Source: JBBWZH01 sp035544115 (GTDB lineage Bacteria; Actinomycetota; Actinomycetes; Mycobacteriales; CADCTP01). From it: DNA of 64,000 bases. The DNA lies in assembly GCA_963714145.1 (NCBI GenBank), contig OY970235.1:9052001-9116000 (forward strand). Direction: 5' to 3'. Every line of letters starts with the position of its first letter. Positions within the stretch are counted from its first letter, which is position 1. Shown here piece by piece: positions 27,265 through 35,486 of the stretch. The notes below the pieces were generated by a model. That model did no database searches. It was given only the letters and a program-made list of their open reading frames with translations, and was not told the origin of the DNA. Position numbers and translations under genes: made by a program.

Positions 27265-28491
27265 GTGGCTTCCACCAGAAGATGTCTCGTCGGCGCAGCC
27301 GTGCTCGCCCTGGCGATGGCCGGTTGCGGTTCCACCGCCAAGCCGGACAGCGCGACCGACGGCGACACCCTGATTCTCGGCAGCGCGCTGTCGTTCACCG
27401 GGTCGCTGGCGGCCGAGGGGCAGCTCACCAAACAGGGCTACGACCTGTGCGTGGCCACCGTGAACGGCCGCGGCGGCGTCCCGGTCGGTGGCAAGCACTA
27501 CCGGCTGCAGATCCGGTACCGGGACGACGGTTCCAAGCCGGACAAGTCCACCGTTCTGGTGGACCAGTTCAACACCGAAGGCATCAAGCTGATCCTCGGC
27601 CCGTACGGCTCGGCCGCGAACACCGCGGTGGCCGCGGTGGTGGAGCGCAACCAGCAGGTGCTGGCCGACGCCGCCGGCTCCGACGACAAGATCTTCGCCA
27701 AGGGCTACCGGCGCACCTTCGGGGTGGTCTCGCCGGCCAGCACGTACGCCGCTTCGATCGTGCGGGCGCTGGTCCAACTGGCCACCCCGCGGCCGAAGAC
27801 GGTCGCGTTCCTGTCCGCCGACGACGCGTTCTCCAAGACCGTGACCACGGGCGGGCTGGCCGAGGCGCGGCGGCACGGGCTGACCGTGGTCGGCACCGAG
27901 TACTTCCCCAGCGGCTCGGACGACGTCCGGGCCAGCCTGAAAAAGATCAAGCCGACGAATCCGGACGTGATCATCGGCTCGGTGCATCTCGTCGAGGGCG
28001 TCGCGATCATCCAGCAGGCCCGGGAGCTGGGCATCAGGCCGCCGGGCGGGATCGCCGAGACGGTCGCCCCGCCCACCCCGGACTTCGTCGAGAAGCTCGG
28101 CGCGCAGGCGGAGAACGTGATCAGCTCGACCCAGTGGACGCCACGGACCGGCGGCCGGGACGAATGGTTCGGCACCGCCGGCGAGTACGTGGGCGCGTTC
28201 CGGGCGATGTTCAACGTCACCCCGGAGTACCACAACGCGGCCGCCACCGCGGCCTGCCTGACCCTGGTGCTGGGCATCGAGCGGGGCGGCTCGATCGAGC
28301 CGGACAAGGTCCGCGACGCGATGGCCAAGCTGGACACCGGCACCTTCTTCGGCTCGATCCGGTTCGACTCGACCGGCAAGAACGTGGCCAAACAGATGTC
28401 GGTGATCCAGATCCAGCACCGGCTGCCGGTCACCGTCTGGCCGGTCGCCGACTCCGAAGCCCAACTCGCCTGGCCCAGCATCCGCGGCTGA
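27265..28491 (+). CDS. Branched-chain amino-acid-type ABC substrate-binding lipoprotein
   Basis: 408 residues. N-terminal lipoprotein signal with lipobox LAMAGC (Cys21). The mature part is a periplasmic-binding type 1 (LivJ/Peripla_BP_6) fold: LILGSALSFTGSLAAEGQL, LILGPYGSAANTAVA, VAFLSADDAFSKTV and NPDVIIGSVHLVEG. No permease or ATPase genes of this system are next to it, so it is an orphan binding protein. GTG 27265 has GAGGGG upstream at a slightly long distance. Confidence 0.88.
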   Translation: MASTRRCLVGAAVLALAMAGCGSTAKPDSATDGDTLILGSALSFTGSLAAEGQLTKQGYDLCVATVNGRGGVPVGGKHYRLQIRYRDDGSKPDKSTVLVDQFNTEGIKLILGPYGSAANTAVAAVVERNQQVLADAAGSDDKIFAKGYRRTFGVVSPASTYAASIVRALVQLATPRPKTVAFLSADDAFSKTVTTGGLAEARRHGLTVVGTEYFPSGSDDVRASLKKIKPTNPDVIIGSVHLVEGVAIIQQARELGIRPPGGIAETVAPPTPDFVEKLGAQAENVISSTQWTPRTGGRDEWFGTAGEYVGAFRAMFNVTPEYHNAAATAACLTLVLGIERGGSIEPDKVRDAMAKLDTGTFFGSIRFDSTGKNVAKQMSVIQIQHRLPVTVWPVADSEAQLAWPSIRG

Positions 28492-28492
28492 T

Positions 28493-28534
28493 CGGCCCGG
28501 CACCGGCCCGGCACCGGCCCGGCACCGGCCCGGC
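28493..28534. repeat. 11-bp tandem repeat (CGGCCCGGCAC), 3.8 copies
   Basis: Near-perfect copies at 28493, 28504, 28515 and a partial copy at 28526, between the stops of the binding-protein gene and the convergent galT gene. Confidence 0.7.
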
Positions 28535-28577
28535 GCCCAGAGCCGACCCTCAGCCGGTCGATTGGCGGGTGGTCGGG

Positions 28578-29663
28578 TCAGCCGGCGGTGCGGAGGTGGC
28601 TGGCGGCCTGTTCGGGGGTGACGTCGTTGATCCAGACGGCCACCCCGGACTCGCTGCCGGCCAGGTACTTCAGCTTGCCGGCGGCGCGGCGGATCGAGAA
28701 CACCTCGGCGTGCAGGTGCGCGATGTCCCGGTCGGTGTGCGCCGGGCCCTGGATCCAGCCGGCGATGTACGGCGTGGGCGTGTCGAACAGTGCCTCGAAG
28801 CGGCCGAGCAGATCGAGGTAGACCCGGGCCAGGTCGGCCTTCTCCGGCTCGGTCAGCGCCGGCAGGTCCGGCACGTGCCGGCGCGGATAGACGTGTGCCT
28901 GGTAGGGCCACCGGGCGGCGTAGGGCACCAGCACGGTCCAGTGCTCGGTCTCGGCCACGATCCGGTCCGCTGCGGCCCGCTCGGCGGCCAGCAGCGCGCA
29001 GTGCAGGCACTCGCCGGTGCGGTCGCGGTGCCGGCGGGCGGCGTCCAGCGCGCGCTGCAGCCGGGGCGGGACGAACGGGTACGCGTAGATCTGGCCGTGC
29101 GGGTGCGACAGCGTGACGCCGATCTCCTCGCCCCGGTTCTCGAAGCAGAACACCTGGGCCACCTCGGGCAAGGCGCCGAGCGCGGCGGTGCGGTCGGCCC
29201 AGGCCTCGATCACCGTCTCGGCCCGCTCCGGCGGCAGGCTGGCGAACGCGGCAGCGTGGTCGCTGGTGAAGCAGACCACCTCGGCCCGCCCGATCCCGGG
29301 GCGGCGGGTGAACAGCGGGTGGTCGGTCGATCCGGTCAGCTCGGCGACGGCGGAGGACAGCGACGGGAACCGGTTCTCGAACACCACCACGTCGTAGTCG
29401 GCGGCCGGGATCTCGGTGTGCCGGCCGTCCCGGGACGGGTCCAGCGGGCACTCGTCCGGCGGTGGCAGGAAGGTGCGGTCCTGCCGGTGCGAGGCGATCA
29501 CCACCCACTCCTCGTGCACCGGGTCCCAGCGGATCTCCGAGCGGGTGACGGTGCGGGGCAGGTCGCGCTGGTCCCGGGCGGTCCGGTCGGCGCCGGGCCG
29601 CTCGTCGTAGTAGTACAGCGCCCGGCCGTCGGCGAGGCTGATCTGGGTCCGGATCGGTCTCAT
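28578..29663 (-). CDS. galT: Galactose-1-phosphate uridylyltransferase
   Basis: 361 residues; Leloir pathway enzyme that exchanges UMP between UDP-glucose and galactose-1-phosphate. The nucleophile motif is HPHGQ (TLSHPHGQIYAYPF, about residue 183), with metal/substrate residues in PYQAHVYPRRHV and AHLHAEV. Usual GalT length. ATG 29663 follows GGGAGG. Divergent from glpD; galK and galE are not in the window. Confidence 0.95.
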   Translation of the reverse strand: MRPIRTQISLADGRALYYYDERPGADRTARDQRDLPRTVTRSEIRWDPVHEEWVVIASHRQDRTFLPPPDECPLDPSRDGRHTEIPAADYDVVVFENRFPSLSSAVAELTGSTDHPLFTRRPGIGRAEVVCFTSDHAAAFASLPPERAETVIEAWADRTAALGALPEVAQVFCFENRGEEIGVTLSHPHGQIYAYPFVPPRLQRALDAARRHRDRTGECLHCALLAAERAAADRIVAETEHWTVLVPYAARWPYQAHVYPRRHVPDLPALTEPEKADLARVYLDLLGRFEALFDTPTPYIAGWIQGPAHTDRDIAHLHAEVFSIRRAAGKLKYLAGSESGVAVWINDVTPEQAASHLRTAG

Positions 29664-29762
29664 CGGCCTCCCGCCGCCCCGGCCCCGGCGCCTGGTCGGC
29701 CCGGGCCTCGGCGCTACTGTCGACTATCGGACAACAAGTCCTGGCACGGGGGGGTACGTCTG

Positions 29763-31553
29763 GTGACTGCGTCGGGGTCGGCGGGCCGGCTCGACCCGGA
29801 CCGCCGCCGGCACGACCTGGGTCGGCTGGCCAGCGAGCGGTTCGACCTGGTCGTCGTCGGCGGCGGGGTGACCGGGTGCGGCGCCGCGCTGGACGCGGCC
29901 AGCCGCGGCCTGTCGGTCGCCCTGATCGAGGCGCGAGACTGGGCCGCCGGCACGTCCAGCCGGTCCAGCAAGCTCATCCACGGCGGGCTGCGGTACCTCG
30001 AGCAGCGCGACTTCGGGCTGGTGCGCGAGGCGCTGGCCGAGCGCGGGCTGCTGCTCGGCCGGCTGGCGCCGCACCTGGTCCGGCCGGTGCCGATCGTGCT
30101 GCCGGTGCCGCACCACTGGCAACGCGCCTACTACGGCGCCGGGGTGGCGCTCTACGACCTGCTCGCCGGGCTGGTCGGGGTGGGCTCGGCCGGGCGCGGG
30201 CTGCCCCGGCACCGGCACCTGTCCCGGCGCGGAGCGGTGGCCGAGTTCGGCTCGCTGCGGGCGGACGCGCTGGCCGGCGCGATCAAGTACTGGGACGGGC
30301 AGGTGGACGACGCCCGGTACACGCTCACGCTGGCCCGGACGGCGGCGGCGTACGGGGCGGCGGCGGTGTCCAGTGCCCGGGTGACCCGGCTGCTGCGGTC
30401 CGGCGACCGGGTGGTCGGGGTGGTCGCCCGCGACCTGGAATCGGGCACCGAGATGGAGGTGCGGGCCCGGTGCGTGGCCGCGGCGACCGGGGTGTGGAGC
30501 GACGACGTCGGCACCATGCTGGGCGGCCCGGCCGGCACCGGGTCCGGCGGGTTGCGGGTGCGCGCGTCCAAGGGGATCCACCTCGTCGTGCCGCGCGGGC
30601 GGCTGCGCGGCGGCGCCGGGCTGATCCTGCGCACCCCGAGCAGCGTGCTGTTCGTGCTGCCCTGGGGCCGGCACTGGATCATCGGCACCACCGACACCGA
30701 CTGGGCGCTGGACCGGGCCCACCCGGCCGCCAGCAGCCGGGACATCCGCTACCTGCTGGACCAGGTGAACCAGGTGCTGGCCGAGCCGCTGCGCACGGCC
30801 GACATCGAGGGCGTGTACGCCGGCCTGCGGCCGCTGCTGTCCGGCGAGTCGGACGCCACCAGCGCGCTGTCCCGGGAGCACGCGGTGGTCGCGCCGGCGC
30901 CCGGGCTGGTGCTGATCGCCGGCGGCAAGTACACGACGTACCGGGTGATGGCCGCCGACCTGGTGGACGCCGCGGTCCGGGCCGCCGGGCTGGACTGGGC
31001 GCCGGCCAGCCGCACCCGCTGGCTGCCGCTGCTGGGCGCCCGCGGCTTCGACCGGCTGTGGGCCGACCGGGCGTCGCTGGCCCGCCGGCACGGCCTGCCG
31101 GTCGGCCGGGTCGAGCACCTGCTGCACCGGTACGGGACGCTGGCCACCGAGGTGCTGGCGCTGATCGACGAGCGTCCCGCGCTGGCCGCGCCGCTGGCCG
31201 GAGCGCCGGACTACCTGACCGTCGAGGCCTGGTACGCGGCCGCCGCGGAGGGCGCGCTGCACCTGGACGACATCCTGACCCGCCGCACCCGGGTCTCGGT
31301 GCAGACCGCACACCGCGGCGTCAGCTCGGCCGCCGGGGTGGCCGAACTGGTCGCGCCGGTGCTCGGCTGGGACGCCGCCGCGGTCCGCCGCGAGGTCGCC
31401 CACTACCGGGCCCGGGTCGAGGCCGAGCGCGAGTCGCAGCGGATGCCGGACGACCGCACCGCCGACGCGGCCCGCCTCGGCGCCCCGGACGTCCGCGGCG
31501 GCCCGGATCTCGTCGACCGGGACGGCCCACGCGGCGTAGCCCTACCCAGCTGA
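29763..31553 (+). CDS. glpD: Glycerol-3-phosphate dehydrogenase (FAD)
   Basis: 596 residues; membrane-associated flavoenzyme that oxidises glycerol-3-phosphate to dihydroxyacetone phosphate and passes electrons to the quinone pool. FAD loop VVGGGVTGCGAALDAASRGL at residues 31-50; SRSSKLIHGGLRYLEQRDF, IIGTTDTDW and AGGKYTTYRVMA are GlpD motifs. The GTG at 29763 is preceded by a G-run. The much longer open frame upstream is non-coding overlap. Confidence 0.94.
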   Translation: MTASGSAGRLDPDRRRHDLGRLASERFDLVVVGGGVTGCGAALDAASRGLSVALIEARDWAAGTSSRSSKLIHGGLRYLEQRDFGLVREALAERGLLLGRLAPHLVRPVPIVLPVPHHWQRAYYGAGVALYDLLAGLVGVGSAGRGLPRHRHLSRRGAVAEFGSLRADALAGAIKYWDGQVDDARYTLTLARTAAAYGAAAVSSARVTRLLRSGDRVVGVVARDLESGTEMEVRARCVAAATGVWSDDVGTMLGGPAGTGSGGLRVRASKGIHLVVPRGRLRGGAGLILRTPSSVLFVLPWGRHWIIGTTDTDWALDRAHPAASSRDIRYLLDQVNQVLAEPLRTADIEGVYAGLRPLLSGESDATSALSREHAVVAPAPGLVLIAGGKYTTYRVMAADLVDAAVRAAGLDWAPASRTRWLPLLGARGFDRLWADRASLARRHGLPVGRVEHLLHRYGTLATEVLALIDERPALAAPLAGAPDYLTVEAWYAAAAEGALHLDDILTRRTRVSVQTAHRGVSSAAGVAELVAPVLGWDAAAVRREVAHYRARVEAERESQRMPDDRTADAARLGAPDVRGGPDLVDRDGPRGVALPS

Positions 31554-31598
31554 CCCCGGGCCTGCCCCGAAATGACGCAGTGCTGTTCCATGGTCGGC

Positions 31599-31739
31599 TC
31601 GTCCACAGGCCTCGGTCGCCGTCCACAGGTTCAGCCGGCTGGTCGGGGACCCATCGGTGCGCAGCCGTCCACAAGGGCCGCATGTCTGGCGGCCAGGTTG
31701 TCCACAGCCTCCCGGCGTGTCCTCCCCTGGAGATCCACA
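31599..31739 (+). promoter_or_regulatory. Cluster of five DnaA-box-like motifs
   Basis: Nine-mers of the form NNNTCCACA occur at 31599 (TCGTCCACA), 31619 (CCGTCCACA), 31665 (CCGTCCACA), 31698 (TTGTCCACA, the exact actinobacterial DnaA box) and 31731 (AGATCCACA). All point the same way; spacings are 20, 46, 33 and 33, close to whole helical turns. The gap 31554-31794 has no gene. DnaA titration or DnaA control of the following gene are both possible. Confidence 0.6.
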
Positions 31740-31794
31740 GGGACTGCCGGCTAATTTGCCGCGACCGGCAGCGTGTCGCCCGACGGGAGTTGGC

Positions 31795-32148
31795 GTGGTG
31801 GGTCGATCCAAGCTCGTGCGGGACAAGATTCCGCAGATCATCCGTGCCAATGGCGAGGATCCGATGGTCCGGGTCGCGGACGAAGCGGAATTCCTGGGGC
31901 TGCTGCGCGCCAAGCTGCTGGAAGAGGTCGACGAGTTTCTTGCCTCAGACGACCCCGCCGAGCTGGCCGATGTTCTTGAGGTGCTGCTGGCGCTGGCGGC
32001 CGAGCTGGGCGTGGATCAGGGTCAACTGGAGAAGCTGCGGGCCGCGAAAGCCTGTGAACGCGGCGGCTTCACCAGCCGGCTGGTGTGGTCTGGCAACGTT
32101 GCGCTCGCGCCGAAGCGGCCGGCGACCACGCCCGGCCCGGCAGCCTGA
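31795..32148 (+). CDS. MazG-like / phosphoribosyl-ATP-pyrophosphatase-like NTP hydrolase
   Basis: 117 residues. GRSKLVRDKIPQIIRANG opens the domain; the Mg-binding acidic helices read KLLEEVDEFLASDDPAELAD and VLEVLLALAAELG, the EExxE/ExxD pattern of MazG-like pyrophosphohydrolases. Such small members hydrolyse (d)NTPs to monophosphates (house-cleaning). Start GTG at 31795 or 31798, with GGGAG upstream; both are in frame. The 3' end overlaps the convergent methyltransferase gene by 127 bases. Fewer G/C-ending codons than its neighbours, hinting at transfer. Confidence 0.8.
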   Translation: MVGRSKLVRDKIPQIIRANGEDPMVRVADEAEFLGLLRAKLLEEVDEFLASDDPAELADVLEVLLALAAELGVDQGQLEKLRAAKACERGGFTSRLVWSGNVALAPKRPATTPGPAA

Positions 32149-32765
32149 ACGGCGGCCTGCAGAGCGATCACTGTCGCGCCCGGGACCCGGGGCAACTCGC
32201 CGGCCGGACGCAGGCCGGCGGCCGAACCCAGCTGACCGAGCGCGGCCTGATCGAAACCGCGCTGGAATGTCAGGCGGCGATCGTGTGAAACGAATCCGTC
32301 GCCCCACACCCGCCATCCCCGGGCGCTGCCCTGGGTGCCGATCACAACCGAGGATCTCGTCGCCACGACCAGCCGCCCGGCCGGCGCCAACAAGGCGGCG
32401 GCGCGCCGCAGGGCATCGACACGAGCCGCCGGTGCGGGGATGACGTTGAGAACGTAGAAGACGGTCACGACACGGTAGCGACGGACCGGCGGGCTGGCGT
32501 ATCCGAACGGCGGATGCGGGTCGTATCCGTCGGCGTCGAATCCCAGCCCCCGGTAGTAGCTGACATCCGCGCCGGTCCCGCATCCGTAGTCGCAGATGTC
32601 CGCGCTGGCTCCGGTGCCGGCCTGGAGCCAGCGCCGGATGGTGGGGAGCAGCGTTCTGGCCGGAAGCGAGGGGTGCCGCCGGCGGATGGCCGTCTTGAAC
32701 GCCGACCGGGCGAGGTCGTCGACATCGGGTTCTCCGTGGCCATATCGCTGTGCTGTCGTGCTCAC
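32022..32765 (-). CDS. SAM-dependent methyltransferase resembling phosphorothioation-associated methyltransferases
   Basis: 247 residues. Motif I DYGCGTGADVSYY (residues 59-71) and a post-motif GYDPHPPFG, then VVTVFYVLNVIPAPAAR and ALRRAAALLAPAGRLVVATR. The start FKTAIRRRHPSLPART, the DYGCG block and the YVLNVI block recall the 'DNA phosphorothioation-associated putative methyltransferase' family, but no dnd genes are visible here. GTG start at 32765 overlaps the stop of the EEP nuclease gene (GTGA), so both are co-translated. The last ~40 residues are encoded in the overlap with the MazG-like gene. Confidence 0.72.
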   Translation of the reverse strand: MSTTAQRYGHGEPDVDDLARSAFKTAIRRRHPSLPARTLLPTIRRWLQAGTGASADICDYGCGTGADVSYYRGLGFDADGYDPHPPFGYASPPVRRYRVVTVFYVLNVIPAPAARVDALRRAAALLAPAGRLVVATRSSVVIGTQGSARGWRVWGDGFVSHDRRLTFQRGFDQAALGQLGSAAGLRPAGELPRVPGATVIALQAAVQAAGPGVVAGRFGASATLPDHTSRLVKPPRSQAFAARSFSS

Positions 32766-33457
32766 CTGGTTTCCAGGAAGGAGGTATCGAGCAGCACGGC
32801 CGCGTGATCGGTGAAGGCCAGCCGGCCCCGGCGTGTCTCGGTATCTGTTTCGACCGCGCCGGGCGGTAGCTCGCCGGGCACCAGCGCCAGATCACATCGG
32901 AAACGGGTACTCCGGCCGTTGCTGTTGCGCTCATGAGTAAAGACCGGTGGGTCTTGCTCGGTCGAGTCGCGAAGTCGGTGCCGTTCCAGCAGGGCCTGGA
33001 AGGCCGCCCGTTCGGCGGCGGAGGTGAACTTGCTGGCGATCTCACCGTACCTGCCGTCTGCTGGCCGAGGGGCGAGATTGAAATCACCGACGATCACGTG
33101 CCGTACTGCTGGGTCAAGGCTGTCGGCCAGCGCCTGCAGTTGCGCCACCCGGGCGGAACTCGTGTAGGGATCGAGATGCACCGAATGCAGCTGGCAGTGC
33201 TGAAGGAGGACGGTCCCCCACCAGGCGTGTGGCCTGGCCGTCGGTAGCACCTGCCCCGGCGGCAGCCACATCGCCAGCCGGGAGTCGCCCGCCACCAATG
33301 ACCAGCCGGGCAAGCTGACCGCGGTCGACCGGCCAGCTCGCCACGGCTCTTGAACAACCAGCAATGCGATCCCACGGCGCCGAGCCCACGACATAGCGCA
33401 GGCGCTGGCCGTTGCGCCGCCTAAACGCTTGTTCGCGTTGACCGAACCGACCAGCAT
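32762..33457 (-). CDS. Endonuclease/exonuclease/phosphatase (EEP) superfamily protein
   Basis: 231 residues. EEP fold signatures in order: SVNANKR, the metal-binding Glu37 in LLVVQEPWR, VGDFNLAPRP (about residue 123), FRCDLALV and a terminal TDHAAVLLD (Asp217, His218). The family cleaves phosphodiesters in DNA, RNA or small nucleotides; the target is unknown. ATG 33457 is preceded by AGGAGG; an upstream in-frame ATG exists but is less well placed. First gene of a two-gene operon with the methyltransferase. Confidence 0.85.
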   Translation of the reverse strand: MLVGSVNANKRLGGATASACAMSWARRRGIALLVVQEPWRAGRSTAVSLPGWSLVAGDSRLAMWLPPGQVLPTARPHAWWGTVLLQHCQLHSVHLDPYTSSARVAQLQALADSLDPAVRHVIVGDFNLAPRPADGRYGEIASKFTSAAERAAFQALLERHRLRDSTEQDPPVFTHERNSNGRSTRFRCDLALVPGELPPGAVETDTETRRGRLAFTDHAAVLLDTSFLETR

Positions 33458-33504
33458 CGGGCGCTCCTCCTGGAGGTTCATCGCTCGACCGAGCAGTCGA
33501 CAAG

Positions 33505-33520
33505 CGGCGCCTCGGCGCCG
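33505..33520. promoter_or_regulatory. Palindrome CGGCGCC-TC-GGCGCCG between divergent genes
   Basis: A perfect 7-2-7 palindrome, just downstream of the EEP -10 box on the minus strand; it could be an operator or a leader hairpin. Confidence 0.4.
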
Positions 33521-33530
33521 AGACTCAATG

Positions 33531-33560
33531 AGAGTAGTTCGACCGACGACTGTCTCCCAA
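33531..33560 (-). promoter_or_regulatory. Putative promoter of the EEP-methyltransferase operon
   Basis: On the minus strand: -35 TTGGGA (33560-33555), 18-base spacer, -10 TACTCT (33536-33531). The start codon lies 74 bases downstream, with the palindrome in between. Confidence 0.5.
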
Positions 33561-33573
33561 TTGACACGCTGAG

Positions 33574-34485
33574 GTGGAGATCCTGTACGGCACGCCACTA
33601 TTCAGCCTGAACGCCGGCGAACTCCGCGCCGCGGCGCTGGCGCAGCATTGGCCGAAGTGGTCCACGATGTGTTTGCTGCGGCTGCTCGGGCTGCCTTCGC
33701 TCAATGCGATCTGTGTCCCACCGCAGGCCGGAAGGACGGCCCTGGAGCGGGCGGTCGAGGCGCTCGCCGGGACCGCCGGAGCCACCCGCCTCATGCTCCG
33801 CTCCGACGGTGGGCTCGAGCGGCGCGGGTACTACCGGGGCGGGCACAGCCTGCGACTGGCGGAGATTCCGGATCGGGCGGCTCGGCTGCTCGCGGTGGGT
33901 CGGGCGGTGATCCTGCTGGAGCCCACCAATCGGTTCACGAACCGGTTGACCGCACTGCTCCGGCTCGAGCACGGTCGGCACGGTGCCGGCACGTTCACCG
34001 TCGAGGCGTTGGGCCGCGGCTTCGATGTGGCGGACCTGGCCCGCGGCGGTCTCACGCCCCAGGTTTCCGTCACGCTCGAGGGGGTCGATTGGCGCAGGTT
34101 CCGGCGTCCCTGGTGGTCGGACTTCACGGTGGTCCGGGACATGGCCGCTGATGTCGAACAGGTACGCCGACACCGGCGTCTCGAACAGGTGGGCGCACAC
34201 CTGCAGGCACTGGCTGAACTGGGTCCGGACGTCAACGCGAACCTGCCGGCCGCCGCCGCGGCCTGGCTGGAATCGATGGGCCACATCGACCTCTTCTCCG
34301 GTGTGGACCCGACCAGCGAGGTTGTCCGGCGGGTGCACGGCTGGTATGAAGACGCGTTCACGGTCACCCTGGCCTACCCGCACAAGGGTTGGGACTGTCT
34401 GGCGCTGCCGTACTCGGAACTGTCCGATCGGCGGCCGGTCTACTGGGATCTCGTCGACGGTGCGCGAAAGTACGCTATTCCGTGA
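33574..34485 (+). CDS. Unrecognised 303-residue protein
   Basis: I do not recognise a family. The central part reads LMLRSDGGLERRGYYRGG, VILLEPTNRFTNRL, then FTVEALGRGFDVADLARGGL and TPQVSV; the order (Arg-rich strand, a 'LEP' strand, then E-x-L-G-x-G-x-D ahead of a Gly-turn) loosely resembles ATP-grasp/PEP-synthase nucleotide domains, a weak inference. No signal or membrane segment, so cytosolic. GTG 33574 has only a poor ribosome binding site, and ATG 33667 is an alternative. Divergent from the EEP gene; its end overlaps the convergent deaminase-like gene by 11 bases. Confidence 0.65.
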   Translation: MEILYGTPLFSLNAGELRAAALAQHWPKWSTMCLLRLLGLPSLNAICVPPQAGRTALERAVEALAGTAGATRLMLRSDGGLERRGYYRGGHSLRLAEIPDRAARLLAVGRAVILLEPTNRFTNRLTALLRLEHGRHGAGTFTVEALGRGFDVADLARGGLTPQVSVTLEGVDWRRFRRPWWSDFTVVRDMAADVEQVRRHRRLEQVGAHLQALAELGPDVNANLPAAAAAWLESMGHIDLFSGVDPTSEVVRRVHGWYEDAFTVTLAYPHKGWDCLALPYSELSDRRPVYWDLVDGARKYAIP

Positions 34486-35485
34486 GCGGCCAGATCCGTT
34501 CGTCATAGCCCACCAGGCCCGGCGCGTCGGTTCCGAAGGAAACGTGCTCGCGGATGCCGGCGACGCCGATCGGTAGGTTCTGTGCGTCTGTCCGGCACCC
34601 GTACAACCGGGCGACGGAAGGACAGACCTCGAAGCTCACGCCGGCCGACAGCAATTCGCCGAGCACCGCCCCGGTCGCACCGTCCGCGCCGGCGAATAGC
34701 GCGGGGTGCCAGAGGAAAATGCCGTGGCCAAGGGAATCAACCCCGGCGGCCCGAAGGGAAGACGCCAACCGCAGCATTCCGTCGATACCGGCACCGGACA
34801 GGCTTTCGCCGAAGTGCACGGAGACGGACAATCGCGAGCCGGCACCAGCGGCGGCTGCGCGCAGCCGCAGGAGTTGCTCGGTGAGCAGCAGCGTTCGGTC
34901 CGCCGGCACCTCGGCGTCGAGCCCGGACAGGTCGAACCCGTCGAGCAGACCCTGCTCGATCAGCGGGGCAAGCAGTTCGAGGAGTTCGGCAGTGGGCCAG
35001 GCGTGCTGGAAACGGCGGGAGCGAGGCACGGTGAGCCGAAAGTGCAGCGTGTCCGGCGACAGCGCGCCAGCGGCGTCCAGCAGGCCCCGCGCCCGGTCAC
35101 GCATCCGCTGCCGATCCTCGACCAGGGAGAAGAACAGGTCGGTTCGCGCCACCCCGTGCGCCGCTGCTTCAGCGGCCAGCGCGATCGGCGCCCGCGCGTA
35201 GAGGTCGCGGCTGCCGGCGCCGCCCAGTTCCATCCATCGGCAGTGCGCCTCGACGGCGGCGTAGCCGCCGAAGAAGGCGGTAGCGGCGGTCGATGGGTCG
35301 GGCGGCGCGCAGCCCTGGTCATGCCGGAGGATTCGCCGGATCCCGCCGCGGGCCGCCGCCAACCGACCGGACACCCGGGCCGGATCTCCGGCCGATCTGA
35401 CCTCCCGGTCCAGCCACGCGGCGGGAATACCCCCGTGGAAATGACAGTGCGCGTCCCGACCCGAGATCGCACCCTGCCCTCGCAT
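34475..35485 (-). CDS. Adenosine/AMP deaminase superfamily protein
   Basis: 336 residues. The amidohydrolase TIM-barrel metal ligands are present: HCHFHGG (His13 and His15), a mid-chain SVHFGES, LGHGIFLW and a late SFGTDAPG with the catalytic Asp. FEVCPSVARLYG matches the 'ExCPxSN' block except that Asn is replaced. So it should hydrolyse the amino group of an adenine-type nucleoside or a related purine; the exact substrate is open. ATG 35485 lies one base after the stop of the HIT gene, so the pair is translationally coupled. Confidence 0.82.
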   Translation of the reverse strand: MRGQGAISGRDAHCHFHGGIPAAWLDREVRSAGDPARVSGRLAAARGGIRRILRHDQGCAPPDPSTAATAFFGGYAAVEAHCRWMELGGAGSRDLYARAPIALAAEAAAHGVARTDLFFSLVEDRQRMRDRARGLLDAAGALSPDTLHFRLTVPRSRRFQHAWPTAELLELLAPLIEQGLLDGFDLSGLDAEVPADRTLLLTEQLLRLRAAAAGAGSRLSVSVHFGESLSGAGIDGMLRLASSLRAAGVDSLGHGIFLWHPALFAGADGATGAVLGELLSAGVSFEVCPSVARLYGCRTDAQNLPIGVAGIREHVSFGTDAPGLVGYDERIWPLTE

Positions 35486-35486
35486 G

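Noticed and set aside
31554..31794. Replication origin oriC
   Set aside because: No dnaA, dnaN or gyr genes nearby, only five boxes all in one direction, and no AT-rich unwinding region.
33598..34506. Antisense gene opposite the 303-residue protein
   Set aside because: Its product is Gln/Pro/Arg-rich with no recognisable family, and the plus-strand frame has better codon-position bias and patterned residues.
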